From NCBI GenBank assembly GCA_051005875.1, contig JBPCIX010000013.1:11207-75206 (forward strand): DNA of 64,000 nt, given 5' to 3'. The notes beneath the pieces were generated by a model. It worked only from the letters and a program-made list of their open reading frames with translations, did not search any database and had not been told where the DNA came from. This document shows positions 39,245 through 48,146 of the stretch, in pieces. The stretch is from JBPCIX01 sp051005875. Its GTDB lineage: Bacteria; Actinomycetota; CADDZG01; JAHWKV01. A program made the position numbers and the translations under genes. Numbering within the stretch: the first letter of the stretch is position 1; each line of letters begins with the position of its first letter.

Positions 39245-40210
39245 TTGCCCATTCCAACCGTTCCAAACATTCAAACGACGACGCTGTTGACCGAGGAAAC
39301 ACTCGCGGAACAATTCCTTGCCGGTATCGCCCGGCGGAGCCTGGACGAGAAGTTCTTCTATTGGTTCCCATTGTCGGTTCGCGCATGGCTGGAGCTTTGC
39401 AGCGATGGCGACTATCGAAACTTTGTGCGCTCTCGGTCGCTTATCGAAAGCTCCGCAAAGGAATTGGCTGCCAAAATCCCTCCCAACCAAATCGATGTCT
39501 TCAGCATAGGGTGCGGCCAAGGCGATAAGGACGGAATACTGCTACAGGCGCTTCGCGAAAGTGTGCAGACGGTAAATTATCTTCCGACCGATGCAAGCCA
39601 GTCCCTTCTGGAAATCGCCTGCGCTGGAGCTCTTAAGGCAGGATTTGCGGTCCGCGGGTTCAAGGCCGATTTCACCGACCCGGCTCACTTGCAGGCCATC
39701 GCTCACGAGGGGGACTCGTCCGAACGCCTTTTCATGATGATCGGCAACACCATGGGAGCGGCGGATCCCTTGTCGACCGCAAAGGATCTGCGCCGGATGC
39801 TTCGGCCGGGAGACCTGCTGCTGGTTGACGGCGAGATCTATTCGCCGGGAACCATCGCCGGCTACGACAACCCAATTAACCGGCGCTTTGCCTGGGCACC
39901 CTTATATTCGGTCGGAATTCGGGACGATCAGGGCGAAGTCGCCTTCCGCGATGAGATCGACGACCGCCTGCCGGGACTTCATCTTGTATCCAAGCATTTC
40001 TCGGCTGCGCAGCCTGTGGTTGCCCTGACCGGTGGGAAATCCATGAAGATCGAAGCAGGGCAACGTTTGGAAATGAACCATTCCTACAAATATTCCCTCG
40101 AGGCCTTCGACGCAGTTCTGGATCAGGCCGGCCTTGAGCCTAAATGGTCGGCCCAAAGCGAAGACGGCAAGTTCGTAATGACGTTGGCCGAGGCCCGTAA
40201 CCCTAATTAG
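39245..40210 (+). CDS. EgtD-like (histidine-specific, Methyltransf_33) SAM methyltransferase
   Basis: 321 residues, TTG start at 39245. It resembles EgtD along its length: the FFYWFPLSVRAWLEL region, SAM motif DVFSIGCGQGDKDGILLQAL (from residue 84), MIGNTMGAADPLSTAKDLRRMLRPGD-type segment (in part), GYDNPINRRFAWAPL and a C-terminal ILT-like Glu/Tyr region. EgtD trimethylates the alpha-amine of histidine for ergothioneine. No egtB or egtC is nearby, so free histidine may not be the substrate. The gene is divergent from the Cys-His peptide gene with 121 nt between them. Confidence 0.72.
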   Translation: MPIPTVPNIQTTTLLTEETLAEQFLAGIARRSLDEKFFYWFPLSVRAWLELCSDGDYRNFVRSRSLIESSAKELAAKIPPNQIDVFSIGCGQGDKDGILLQALRESVQTVNYLPTDASQSLLEIACAGALKAGFAVRGFKADFTDPAHLQAIAHEGDSSERLFMMIGNTMGAADPLSTAKDLRRMLRPGDLLLVDGEIYSPGTIAGYDNPINRRFAWAPLYSVGIRDDQGEVAFRDEIDDRLPGLHLVSKHFSAAQPVVALTGGKSMKIEAGQRLEMNHSYKYSLEAFDAVLDQAGLEPKWSAQSEDGKFVMTLAEARNPN

Positions 40211-40229
40211 TGGGGTTATCCTGAGGCAA

Positions 40230-41792
40230 GTGGAACTCAATGAGGAATTTGACCGAATACTTGTAGTTGATTTTGGTGCCCAGTATTCGCGACTTATCGC
40301 CCGTCGGGTTCGTGAGTGCCACGTCTTCTCAGAGATTGTCCCCCACTCGATAACACCCGAGGAAGCCAAGCAGCTTCGCCCAAAGGGGATCATTTTCTCG
40401 GGGGGTCCAAAAAGCGTCCACCAGGAAGGCGCCCCCAGGGCGGATCCGGAACTTTTCAACCTTGGCGTACCGGTTTTGGGAATCTGCTACGGCCACCAGC
40501 TGATGGCTTCGAGTCTCGGCGGCAAGGTGGCGAAGGGCTCGTCAGGCGAGTTCGGCCGCACAAGCCTGACCGCTGAACAGGGGCTCTTGTTCAACGACCT
40601 GGGTCTTGCTCAGGACGTTTGGATGAGCCATACCGACGCGGTAACTGAGGCTCCTGAGGGGTTTCGCACTGTAGCGAAGACAGAGTCTTCCCCGGTTGCG
40701 GCTATGGAGGACATTCAGCGGGGCCTCTACGGTGTGCAGTTTCATCCTGAGGTTGCCCACACGCCGTGCGGAGTCGATTTGCTCAAGAACTTCCTCTACA
40801 ACGCCTGCGATTGCACGCCGTCATGGACCGCAGCGGGAGTGATCGAGACGGCGGTTGAGAAGATTCGGCGGCAGGTTGGTGACGCCTCGGTGATTTGCGG
40901 GCTCTCCGGAGGCGTTGACTCCGCCGTCGCGGCGGCGCTCGTCCATAAAGCCATCGGACACCGGCTGACCTGCATCTTCGTGGACCACGGAATGATGAGG
41001 GCAGGCGAAGCCGAAGAAGTGGTCGAGGCCTTTCAGCGACACCTGAAAATTGATCTCATTCATTCGAAGTCCCAGGATCGGTTCATCGACAAGCTGGCCG
41101 GCGTAGACGACCCGGAGCAAAAGCGGAAAATTATCGGCACCGAGTTCATCCGTGTCTTCGAAGAAATCGCATCGCAGGTTGCGAGCGAGGGATCCGAGCC
41201 CCTTCGTTATTTGGTTCAAGGAACCCTGTACCCAGATGTGATCGAATCCGGTGGAATTGGGAAAGTCGCGGCGGTAATCAAAAGTCACCACAATGTCGGC
41301 GGACTGCCCGACGATATGAAGCTCGAGCTCGTGGAGCCCTTGAGGGATCTTTTCAAGGATGAGGTTCGGCGTGTCGGCGAAGAATTGGGCCTTCCTGAGG
41401 ACATAGTGTGGCGCCAGCCTTTCCCGGGGCCCGGCCTCGCCGTAAGAATCATCGGCGAGGTGACCCGAGAGCGCCTGGAGCTTGTTCGGGCCGCAGATGC
41501 CATTGTGGTCGAGGAAATCAAAAGGGCCGGGCTCTACAGACAAATTTGGCAAACCTTCGCAGTCTTGCTCCCCGTCCGCAGTGTCGGCGTGATGGGGGAT
41601 GAGAGAACCTACGGCCACCCTGTGATCGTTAGAGCAGTCACATCTGAAGACGCCATGACCGCCGATTGGGCCAAACTCGACCACGGTCTGCTGGAAAGAA
41701 TCTCAAGCCGAATCATCGCCGAGGTTCCCGGCATTAACCGGGTCGCCTACGACATCTCTTCGAAGCCGCCGGCGACCATCGAGTGGGAATAG
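40230..41792 (+). CDS. guaA: GMP synthase (glutamine-hydrolysing)
   Basis: Converts XMP to GMP. The 520 residues have the class-I amidotransferase domain (Cys in VLGICYGHQLMAS, His and Glu in GVQFHPEVAHT), the ATP-pyrophosphatase P-loop GLSGGVDSAVAAALVHKA and the C-terminal dimerisation domain ending VAYDISSKPPATIEWE. GTG start at 40230. The next gene starts inside its last ten bases. Confidence 0.97.
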   Translation: MELNEEFDRILVVDFGAQYSRLIARRVRECHVFSEIVPHSITPEEAKQLRPKGIIFSGGPKSVHQEGAPRADPELFNLGVPVLGICYGHQLMASSLGGKVAKGSSGEFGRTSLTAEQGLLFNDLGLAQDVWMSHTDAVTEAPEGFRTVAKTESSPVAAMEDIQRGLYGVQFHPEVAHTPCGVDLLKNFLYNACDCTPSWTAAGVIETAVEKIRRQVGDASVICGLSGGVDSAVAAALVHKAIGHRLTCIFVDHGMMRAGEAEEVVEAFQRHLKIDLIHSKSQDRFIDKLAGVDDPEQKRKIIGTEFIRVFEEIASQVASEGSEPLRYLVQGTLYPDVIESGGIGKVAAVIKSHHNVGGLPDDMKLELVEPLRDLFKDEVRRVGEELGLPEDIVWRQPFPGPGLAVRIIGEVTRERLELVRAADAIVVEEIKRAGLYRQIWQTFAVLLPVRSVGVMGDERTYGHPVIVRAVTSEDAMTADWAKLDHGLLERISSRIIAEVPGINRVAYDISSKPPATIEWE

Positions 41793-42964
41793 CGCGGCCA
41801 CGGGGGCTGCGGCGGGCCTCATGTTTTCTTGCTCTTGTAGTTCTGGCGGCCTGTGGCGGGGGGGGCCGGATACAACCTTCGCCTTCGCCATCGCTGATTG
41901 CGGGCCCCCTCAAGCTTGACCTGGTGGGAAGTTTCAGCGAACCGATTTACGTCGCTTCACCGCCCAGCGACCCGCGGCTGGTCGTTGTCGAAAAGGGCGG
42001 AACAATCAAGGTGCTCGACGAAAACGGCAACAAGCAGACGTTTCTGGATATTTCAGATCAGGTTTCCTCGGGCAGTGAACAGGGGCTGTTTTCGATTGCT
42101 TTCGCACCCGATTACGCCACAAGCGGTCTCGCCTATGTGGACTACACGGATCGACAGGGAGATAGCCGTATTGTTGAATTCAAGGTGGATCCAGCCGACG
42201 CCAATCGTCTGGATCCGAAGAGCCGCCGTGAGATTCTTTTCGTTAAGCAACCCTTCGCCAATCACAACGGCGGCTTGCTGTTGTTCGACGCTGAGGGAAT
42301 GCTGGTGATCGGTTTTGGCGACGGGGGCAGCTCCGGCGACCCCGGCAAACGGGCTCAGAATCTAGGCCAGCTTCTGGGTAAACTTTTGCGCATCGACCCT
42401 CGGCGCCCGGCCGGCGGGAAACCCTACGGCATCCCGCCGGACAATCCTTTTGTTAAGAAGGCAGGCGCCAGGCCCGAAATCTGGGCCTATGGCCTGCGCA
42501 ACCCCTGGAGATTCTCGTTTGATCAGGAAACCGGGGATCTATATGTCGGCGACGTGGGCCAGAATCTGTTTGAAGAAGTGAGCTATGTGCCTCCGGCCAA
42601 ACAGGCCGGCGCCAACTTTGGCTGGAGCAAATACGAAGGCTCGCAGATTTTCAAACGGGAGCGAATCGATGAATCAAAACTCGTGAAGCCAATCGTCACG
42701 TACCCGCTTAAATCCGGCGCATGCGCGGTCACCGGCGGAGGGGTTTACCGTGGCTCGGTTCAGGCTCTGCAGGGCTTCTACATTTATTCGGACTTTTGCC
42801 AGGGCAAAGTACAAGGCTTTCGAGTTGTTAACGGCTTGAGGACCGACGAAAAGTCTTTTCCTCAACTCAATGCATCTTCGATCGCCTCTTTCGGCCAGGA
42901 CTCTGAAAACGAGATGTACGTCGTTTCGCTGGAAGGCAAGGTTTACAAAATTGGGACCGGCTAG
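41783..42964 (+). CDS. Lipoprotein of the glucose/sorbosone (PQQ) dehydrogenase family
   Basis: 393 residues, GTG start overlapping guaA by ten bases. N-terminal signal with lipobox (FLALVVLAACGGGG), so the protein is anchored outside the membrane. The six-bladed propeller has SEQGLFSIAFAPDY, KQPFANHNGGLLLFDAEGML (the catalytic His counterpart), GFGDGGSSGDPGKRAQNL and WAYGLRNPWRFSFDQETGDL. Family members are soluble aldose-type dehydrogenases using PQQ; no PQQ genes are seen here. Ends four bases into the convergent hydrolase gene. Confidence 0.88.
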   Translation: MGIARPRGLRRASCFLALVVLAACGGGGRIQPSPSPSLIAGPLKLDLVGSFSEPIYVASPPSDPRLVVVEKGGTIKVLDENGNKQTFLDISDQVSSGSEQGLFSIAFAPDYATSGLAYVDYTDRQGDSRIVEFKVDPADANRLDPKSRREILFVKQPFANHNGGLLLFDAEGMLVIGFGDGGSSGDPGKRAQNLGQLLGKLLRIDPRRPAGGKPYGIPPDNPFVKKAGARPEIWAYGLRNPWRFSFDQETGDLYVGDVGQNLFEEVSYVPPAKQAGANFGWSKYEGSQIFKRERIDESKLVKPIVTYPLKSGACAVTGGGVYRGSVQALQGFYIYSDFCQGKVQGFRVVNGLRTDEKSFPQLNASSIASFGQDSENEMYVVSLEGKVYKIGTG

Positions 42965-43746
42965 GCTTGTCGCTTCATCAGGAACTCGCGCATTGCTTGG
43001 GAAACGGCCGCTGGGTTTTCTATCGGAGGCAGATGCCCCGCTCCGGGAATCGGGACAAAATTCGCCCCCTTAATCCCGGCCGCCATTTCTTGAGCTTCGT
43101 CAATGGGCATTAGCTCATCAGCCTGCCCGTGCAGTACCAAGGTCTGAACGGTGATGCTCGCAAGATCTGGCGTTGAAGCGGGCCGCATGCCCATGGCCAA
43201 AGAATCGGCCGCGGCCCCACCGGGCGGCAGGTCCTGCACCATCTTTTTCATAGACTCCCGCGCCTCGGGCCCGGCGTTGGGGCCGAACAACTTCGGGAAC
43301 ATCATCGGTATCAGCTCCGACGTCCCCTTTTCCAGAACCAGAGCGGCAACTCGCTTGCGGCCCTCCTTGCCGACGGGGGGATCTTCAGTGCTGCGTGTGC
43401 TGATCAGAATCAACGATCTCACCAATTCGGGGTGCCTTCGCCAGAAGGCAAACAGTATGTAGCCGCCCATTGAAACGCCCGCAAGATCAACTGGACCGGC
43501 GTCCAACGACTTGATCGTCTTGGCAAGGTGGTCGGCATAGGAGTCCATCGACGCTTCCCCTGGCCCGTCGGCTTGCTCTGGGCTCTTGCCGCGGCCGGGG
43601 AGATCGACGGCAACCACCCGGGCTACTCCGGCAAGATCCCGCAGCTGAGAACTCCAAATCCTGCGATCCATCGGGAACCCATGCACCAGGATTAAGGGCT
43701 GACCTTCACCGGCTTCGTCGTAACCTAGTGGGACCACAAACGTCAC
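42961..43746 (-). CDS. Alpha/beta-fold hydrolase
   Basis: 261 residues. HGFPMDRR (oxyanion region) near residue 22, the nucleophile elbow GVSMGGYILFA (Ser near 93), an Asp around 210 in LHGQADELMPIDEA and the terminal His in IPGAGHLPPIENP complete the triad. The substrate is not predictable; the 3-oxoadipate-enol-lactonase/haloperoxidase branch is the closest by look. Start overlaps the end of the trehalose-phosphatase gene by four bases. Confidence 0.88.
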   Translation of the reverse strand: MTFVVPLGYDEAGEGQPLILVHGFPMDRRIWSSQLRDLAGVARVVAVDLPGRGKSPEQADGPGEASMDSYADHLAKTIKSLDAGPVDLAGVSMGGYILFAFWRRHPELVRSLILISTRSTEDPPVGKEGRKRVAALVLEKGTSELIPMMFPKLFGPNAGPEARESMKKMVQDLPPGGAAADSLAMGMRPASTPDLASITVQTLVLHGQADELMPIDEAQEMAAGIKGANFVPIPGAGHLPPIENPAAVSQAMREFLMKRQA

Positions 43747-44516
43747 TCGGCAAATGCTTTCAACAAGTCGAGCATCTCTTCACATGAGGCCACGACCAGG
43801 TCGGTGTGCTCGGTGAAGCCGGGGGGGGCCTCCGGCGAAGCAACACCCACTCTAAGGGCGTTAGGAGCGATTTCACCGGCCCTTGCCATGGCTTCGACGT
43901 CGCTCGAGTCATCGCCGGCAACCAGAAGGTAGTTTAGGCCATGGTCAACCACGAGGCGCTCGAGGGCAAAGGCCTTCGAGAACCTGGCAGGCCTCAGTTC
44001 AACGACCTTTCTGCCCACCCCGGCGATGAACCCGTGCCGGGGCGCCGCCCCTTCGGCCCAGGCCGTGATCAGAGCGGGGGCGCCGGGATCTAAAGAATTG
44101 CGAAAATGGACCGACACCGCCATGCCCTTTTGCTCGACGTTCGACCCCTCAAGGCGATTATCGTCCAGCAGTGCTTGCGCCGCCAGCGCCAAATCTCCGG
44201 CTTTGGTTCTCAATGTCGGGGCGTCGTCAGGTGCACGGGTCTTCCCGTCGACGAACTCTTCGCCGCCATAAAGCCCAATGTAAGTGAGGCCCGGCACACC
44301 GACCTTGGCGGCCACGTCCTCGGCGCTCCTGCCTGAAACCAAAGCGACCAGCGCAAATTGATCTCGCAGCGCAGTCAGGACCCCGGGGGCGCCCGGCAGG
44401 ATAGAGGCCGCCAAAGGGTCGGTCACGATATGGGCCAACGTACCGTCGAAATCAAGGATGAAGCCGCTACCGCCGGGATTTTCTCGGAAGGTATTCACCC
44501 ATGCTTGAAGGTCCAT
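43743..44516 (-). CDS. otsB: Trehalose-phosphatase
   Basis: Dephosphorylates trehalose-6-P. 257 residues from the ATG at 44516 (MDLQAWVNTF). A longer frame reaching 44585 adds 23 residues of unlikely sequence. HAD motifs: FILDFDGTLAHI (two Asp), LVSGRSAEDV, and LLVAGDDSSDVEAM. No otsA is adjacent. A dimer of genes (hydrolase + phosphatase) is likely co-transcribed. Confidence 0.9.
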   Translation of the reverse strand: MDLQAWVNTFRENPGGSGFILDFDGTLAHIVTDPLAASILPGAPGVLTALRDQFALVALVSGRSAEDVAAKVGVPGLTYIGLYGGEEFVDGKTRAPDDAPTLRTKAGDLALAAQALLDDNRLEGSNVEQKGMAVSVHFRNSLDPGAPALITAWAEGAAPRHGFIAGVGRKVVELRPARFSKAFALERLVVDHGLNYLLVAGDDSSDVEAMARAGEIAPNALRVGVASPEAPPGFTEHTDLVVASCEEMLDLLKAFAE

Positions 44517-44570
44517 GCACAAAAGATAACCCGCTCCGGTGCCCGCAAGAATAGCTATACACTCGCCCGC

Positions 44571-45443
44571 GTGATCGGGTCCCACCGCAAGCTCCTCGAA
44601 ACGCCCTTGCCTCCGGCGCCTGGGAGACGCTGTTTGGCGCTTACAGCGGTGCTACTTCTGGCCCTCACCGGATGTGCTGAGAAGAAAATCTCGCTTTCTT
44701 ATCGGTTCCCCGCCGGGTACCAGGCGACGTATCGCTGGTCGATCATCTCCATTACTTCTAAAGAGTCGCCGCAAGAACAAAGCACCAGGCGCTTAGAGGC
44801 CGTCTTGGAGATGCAGGAGAGTATTGCACCCGGGCCCGGTGACCGCATGACTTTGACCATCCTTCTAAAGCCGCTCAGCTTGAAGGAAAACGGCAAGCAG
44901 GGCTTCAAGCCCCCGCCGAGCAAAGTGAATTACGAAATTGCCTCCGACGGGCGGATACTCAAAGTCCTGGCGGCAGATCTGGGCCCCGGGGCCATTGCTT
45001 CGCTGGAATTAGATGCGCTCGCTTCAGAAACGCGGCCCCCCTTATCGGCTCGTCCGGTCGGCCTGGGTGAGATTTGGAATGCCCCCCTCAAGCTGCAAAG
45101 CGAACGAAGTTCCATCGCCTTCGCCGGCACCGGCAAACTCTTGGGATTTGATCTTGTGGACAGCCTTAGGGTCGCCAGGATCGAGACTGTTCGGCGCGGC
45201 CCCGTCAATTCGAAGCAAGTCTTAAACAAGTTGCCGGTGACGCTAAAGGGTTTCTCGACAAGTAAAGCCCTGTCGCTAGTGAACGTGGACCGAGGAACCC
45301 TGGTTTCTTCCGACTATCAATCCAGCTCGAATTTCGATGTGGTTCTGTCGAGTGGGACCGCTGCCAGGATTAAGGTTTCACTCACCGGCAAACTACAGCT
45401 GATAGGGCACTCATCCCCCCCTCGGACTCAGGCGCCCGGCTGA
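44571..45443 (+). CDS. Hypothetical lipoprotein
   Basis: 290 residues from the GTG at 44571. A twin-Arg-containing, then hydrophobic N-terminus and lipobox (LALTAVLLLALTGCAEKK) predict lipid anchoring. The remainder is a beta-rich domain with several Ser/Thr-rich strands that I do not recognise. TATAC about 20 nt before the GTG may be the -10, giving a near-leaderless mRNA. The open frame extends upstream to 44358 antisense to otsB, but that part is not plausible protein. Confidence 0.72.
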   Translation: MIGSHRKLLETPLPPAPGRRCLALTAVLLLALTGCAEKKISLSYRFPAGYQATYRWSIISITSKESPQEQSTRRLEAVLEMQESIAPGPGDRMTLTILLKPLSLKENGKQGFKPPPSKVNYEIASDGRILKVLAADLGPGAIASLELDALASETRPPLSARPVGLGEIWNAPLKLQSERSSIAFAGTGKLLGFDLVDSLRVARIETVRRGPVNSKQVLNKLPVTLKGFSTSKALSLVNVDRGTLVSSDYQSSSNFDVVLSSGTAARIKVSLTGKLQLIGHSSPPRTQAPG

Positions 45444-45448
45444 AAAGG

Positions 45449-45985
45449 TTATGGCTTGTAGTCGGCACCTATAACGAAAGCCAACGGTATTTGCTTATCG
45501 AGGTTTTCCGGCGCAGTCAGGGTGTCCGCAGCCGATACCGACATAAGGGCGGCCAGTTCCTTGGCCTGGGCCGCGAAACCCTCCTGATAAAAAACTGTGG
45601 ACTTGGTATACCGGCGCGAGGCCTCTGAGGTAGTGGTGATGCTATAACCGGCGCCCTTCAACTTCGTCTCGGCCGACGTTAGGGACCGGGAGCTGCCGGT
45701 GCCGTTCAGAATCTGAGCGTTCGGCTTGTTCGAAGGTTTTGCACCCGGCGACGCCGAGGCAGAGGCGCCGGGCGTTGGCGAAGGCGGCGCGGACTCGCTT
45801 GGGACAACAATGGCCGGGTCGTCCGTCCACCCAGCGCCAGGGGTCGGTGTTTTGTCGCGGCTGAGTAAATTCCACCCACCGACTACGGCGAGTATCGGCA
45901 AGACGGCCAAAGCCATCCATTTGAGGATTGATAGAGACATGGAGCGCCAAAAATGGCCACTCTCGCCTAGCGAATGTTTACCCAA
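45449..45985 (-). CDS. Membrane-anchored LytR C-terminal (LytR_C) domain protein
   Basis: 178 residues. One transmembrane helix (ILKWMALAVLPILAVVGGW, about 20-38), a Pro/Ser/Ala-rich linker (65-90), then a LytR_C domain (AQILNGTGSSRSLTSAETKL; VFYQEGFAAQAKELAALMSV). These domains occur alone or attached to LytR-CpsA-Psr enzymes of actinobacteria. The start at 45985 or an ATG 45 nt downstream (MSLSILKW) are both possible. Converges on the lipoprotein gene with five bases between. Confidence 0.82.
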   Translation of the reverse strand: MGKHSLGESGHFWRSMSLSILKWMALAVLPILAVVGGWNLLSRDKTPTPGAGWTDDPAIVVPSESAPPSPTPGASASASPGAKPSNKPNAQILNGTGSSRSLTSAETKLKGAGYSITTTSEASRRYTKSTVFYQEGFAAQAKELAALMSVSAADTLTAPENLDKQIPLAFVIGADYKP

Positions 45986-46023
45986 GAATTGTTTTGTATC
46001 ATGCCCGGCCCGGGGAAGGCTGC

Positions 46024-46308
46024 CTATCCATTGTCATCCAGGCGAACACCAAGCTTGCGAGCCGTCCGCTGGCGCCGCCTAAATGCCCGCAGCCTTTGAA
46101 GCCGCTTGACCAAAATAGGGTCATGGTTCAGTGCCTCGGGCATGTCGATAATTTCGTTGAGCAGCTGATAGTAACGCGTAGCCGAGAGCGCAAAGTTCGC
46201 CCGGATCGCCCGCTCCTTGGCCCCCGCATACTTCCACCAGTAGCGCTCGAAGTCCAAAATCTTGCGCTCCCGCTCGCCAAAGGCGGGCTGCTGATCGCCT
46301 TGTTCCAT
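46024..46308 (-). CDS. DUF3263 family protein (helix-turn-helix-like)
   Basis: 94 residues. The core ERERKILDFERYWWKYAGAK, AIRANFALSATRYYQLLNEI and PILVKRLQRLRAFRRRQRTA is the DUF3263 pattern, widespread in Actinomycetota, predicted helical with an HTH-like second half (SATRYYQLLNEI). Function unknown. It often lies next to a LytR_C protein, as here. Confidence 0.85.
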   Translation of the reverse strand: MEQGDQQPAFGERERKILDFERYWWKYAGAKERAIRANFALSATRYYQLLNEIIDMPEALNHDPILVKRLQRLRAFRRRQRTARKLGVRLDDNG

Positions 46309-46442
46309 TTCTCACCCCGCAAAGTAGCCGCCGTTGGCCCCTACGAGCCAGTCGATAACCTCGGTTAATCACATCAATGTAATTTAACCAACCTTACCTT
46401 ACGAAATGGCAACTGCCTAATGCAAGCATTCCCCGCCTAGGC

Positions 46443-46471
46443 TGAGACAGCCAACGGCTCCCCGCTACAAT
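46443..46471 (+). promoter_or_regulatory. Possible promoter of tRNA-Thr
   Basis: TGAGAC at 46443-46448 and TACAAT at 46466-46471 with a 17-nt spacer. The -10 ends 14 nt before the tRNA 5' end. The -10 is good, the -35 weak. Confidence 0.4.
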
Positions 46472-46485
46472 CGTGATTGCACATC

Positions 46486-46559
46486 GCTGGTGTGGCGCAA
46501 TCCGGCAGCGCAGCCGATTTGTAATCGGCAGGTTCTCGGTTCGAATCCGAGCACCAGCT
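46486..46559 (+). tRNA. tRNA-Thr (anticodon TGT)
   Basis: Acceptor stem GCTGGTG (46486-46492) pairs with CACCAGC (46552-46558). The anticodon stem GCCGA/TCGGC encloses the loop TTTGTAA, giving anticodon TGT. The T-arm has CTCGG TTCGAAT CCGAG. No 3' CCA encoded. Confidence 0.95.
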
Positions 46560-46668
46560 CTTATTCGCCCGATCTTATCTAAAGCTAAGTAATACCAACA
46601 TGGGATTCATTGGCCGGCAACCCCGGCCATAACTGAGAACGGGTCGGCTTCTAGCGCCACGGGCCGGT

Positions 46669-48102
46669 TTACTTCCTGAGGCGCCAGCGGGTCCCCGATG
46701 GGGTGTCTTCTAGGTCTACCCCCAGGGTCGACAGTTTCTCGCGAACAAGATCCGCTTCTTCGAAGCGCCGGTCGGCTCTGGCCTTTTCTCTCAACTCGAT
46801 CGCAAGTTCGATAAGCCCGGCGTTCATTTTTGAGTCGCCGTCGGCAGCGCCGGCAGCCCCCGTTGGGGCAACACCCAGAACCGAAGTCATTTCATTGAAA
46901 GCCGAAACTAGGCAGAGCAGACTACCGGCGGCCCCATCGTCGCCCCGCTGGGCTTGCTCCAGTTCCGAGTTACCTTTTTTTACGAGTTCGTGAATCACGC
47001 TCAGCGCGACCGGTGTGTTGAAGTCGTCGTCCATGGCGGTTGTGAAGCGAGCGATAAATTCCTTGGCGGCCTGGGTCCCCGCGCCGGCCTCGCCAGGGTT
47101 GGATTCTGGAGTGGCTACTTTGGCTCTGGCGGACGCGAAGTTCTCGAATCTTTCGAAGGTTTTTTTGGCTTGCGACAAGGCTGCCTCGCCGAAATCTACG
47201 TCGCTTCGGTAATGACCGCCAATTGCCATCAGGCGCAGTACCTGGCCGGGGGAAGCCTCCAGAAAATCCTTTGCCAGCACGAAGTTGCCGAGAGATTTCG
47301 ACATCTTTTCCTCGTCGAAGTTGACCATTCCGTTGTGCAGCCAGTAGCGAACGAAGGGGGCCTCACCAGTCGCTGCCTCCGCTTGAGCGATTTCGTTTTC
47401 ATGGTGCGGGAAGATGAGATCGGAGCCCCCGCCGTGGATGTCGAAGCCCATGCCCAGATATTTCGTTGACATACTTGAGCATTCGATGTGCCAGCCGGGG
47501 CGGCCGTCACCCCAGGGACTCGGCCAGGCCGGTTCACCGGGCTTGGCGCCCTTCCACAAGGCGAAATCCGCCGGGCCGCGTTTGTTTGGATCAGGTTCGA
47601 TCCTTTCGCCGCCGGCGACATCCGAGGTTCGGCCCGACAACTTCCCGTAGCCTCTGAATTTATCAACCTCAAACCAGACGCTACCCCCGGCCTCGTAGGC
47701 AAAACCCCTGTCTATCAACGACTGAATTGTCGAAACCATGTCGTCGATGTGGTCGGTTGCCTTGACGAGAATATCGGGCGGCTCGATCCCCAGGTCCTTC
47801 ATCACTTTCTCGTATTCCCTGGAGTAATCATCGGCAACTTCCTGGGCGGGACGGCCTTCTTCAGCAGCCTTGGCGATGATCTTGTCGTCGACATCGGTAT
47901 AGTTTTGGACGAAGGTGACCTGGAGCCCCCGCCAGTTGAGGTAGCGCCGGATGAGGTCAAACACGATTGCAGCCCGGGCGTTTCCGAGATGGATGTGGTT
48001 GTAAACAGTGGGGCCGCAAACGTACATCCCGATCTTGCCCGGCTCGCGGGGCGTCAACTCTTGTTTGCGGCGCGTCAGAGTATTGGTTACGGAAAGACCC
48101 AT
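46669..48102 (-). CDS. cysS: Cysteinyl-tRNA synthetase
   Basis: 477 residues, class-I synthetase. YVCGPTVYNHIHLGNARAAI carries the zinc Cys and the HIGH-like HLGN. HIECSSMSTKYLGMGFDIHG has further zinc ligands (Cys, His), and KMSKSLGNFVLAKDFL the KMSKS loop. The C-terminal anticodon-binding part ends DLEDTPSGTRWRLRK. It precedes no cysE here; the upstream neighbours ispF and ispD are on the same strand. Confidence 0.96.
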   Translation of the reverse strand: MGLSVTNTLTRRKQELTPREPGKIGMYVCGPTVYNHIHLGNARAAIVFDLIRRYLNWRGLQVTFVQNYTDVDDKIIAKAAEEGRPAQEVADDYSREYEKVMKDLGIEPPDILVKATDHIDDMVSTIQSLIDRGFAYEAGGSVWFEVDKFRGYGKLSGRTSDVAGGERIEPDPNKRGPADFALWKGAKPGEPAWPSPWGDGRPGWHIECSSMSTKYLGMGFDIHGGGSDLIFPHHENEIAQAEAATGEAPFVRYWLHNGMVNFDEEKMSKSLGNFVLAKDFLEASPGQVLRLMAIGGHYRSDVDFGEAALSQAKKTFERFENFASARAKVATPESNPGEAGAGTQAAKEFIARFTTAMDDDFNTPVALSVIHELVKKGNSELEQAQRGDDGAAGSLLCLVSAFNEMTSVLGVAPTGAAGAADGDSKMNAGLIELAIELREKARADRRFEEADLVREKLSTLGVDLEDTPSGTRWRLRK

Positions 48103-48146
48103 TTGCCTACCTTATCTAAAGCTGCAGAATTGGTCCGTAATTGACG

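Noticed and set aside
44358..44570. Upstream 71 codons of the lipoprotein frame
   Set aside because: Antisense to otsB; the signal peptide and lipobox are placed correctly only from the GTG at 44571.
46574..48123. 13-bp direct repeat CTTATCTAAAGCT flanking cysS (46574-46586 and 48111-48123)
   Set aside because: A 13-mer match is expected by chance many times in 64 kb; no insertion-element ends accompany it.
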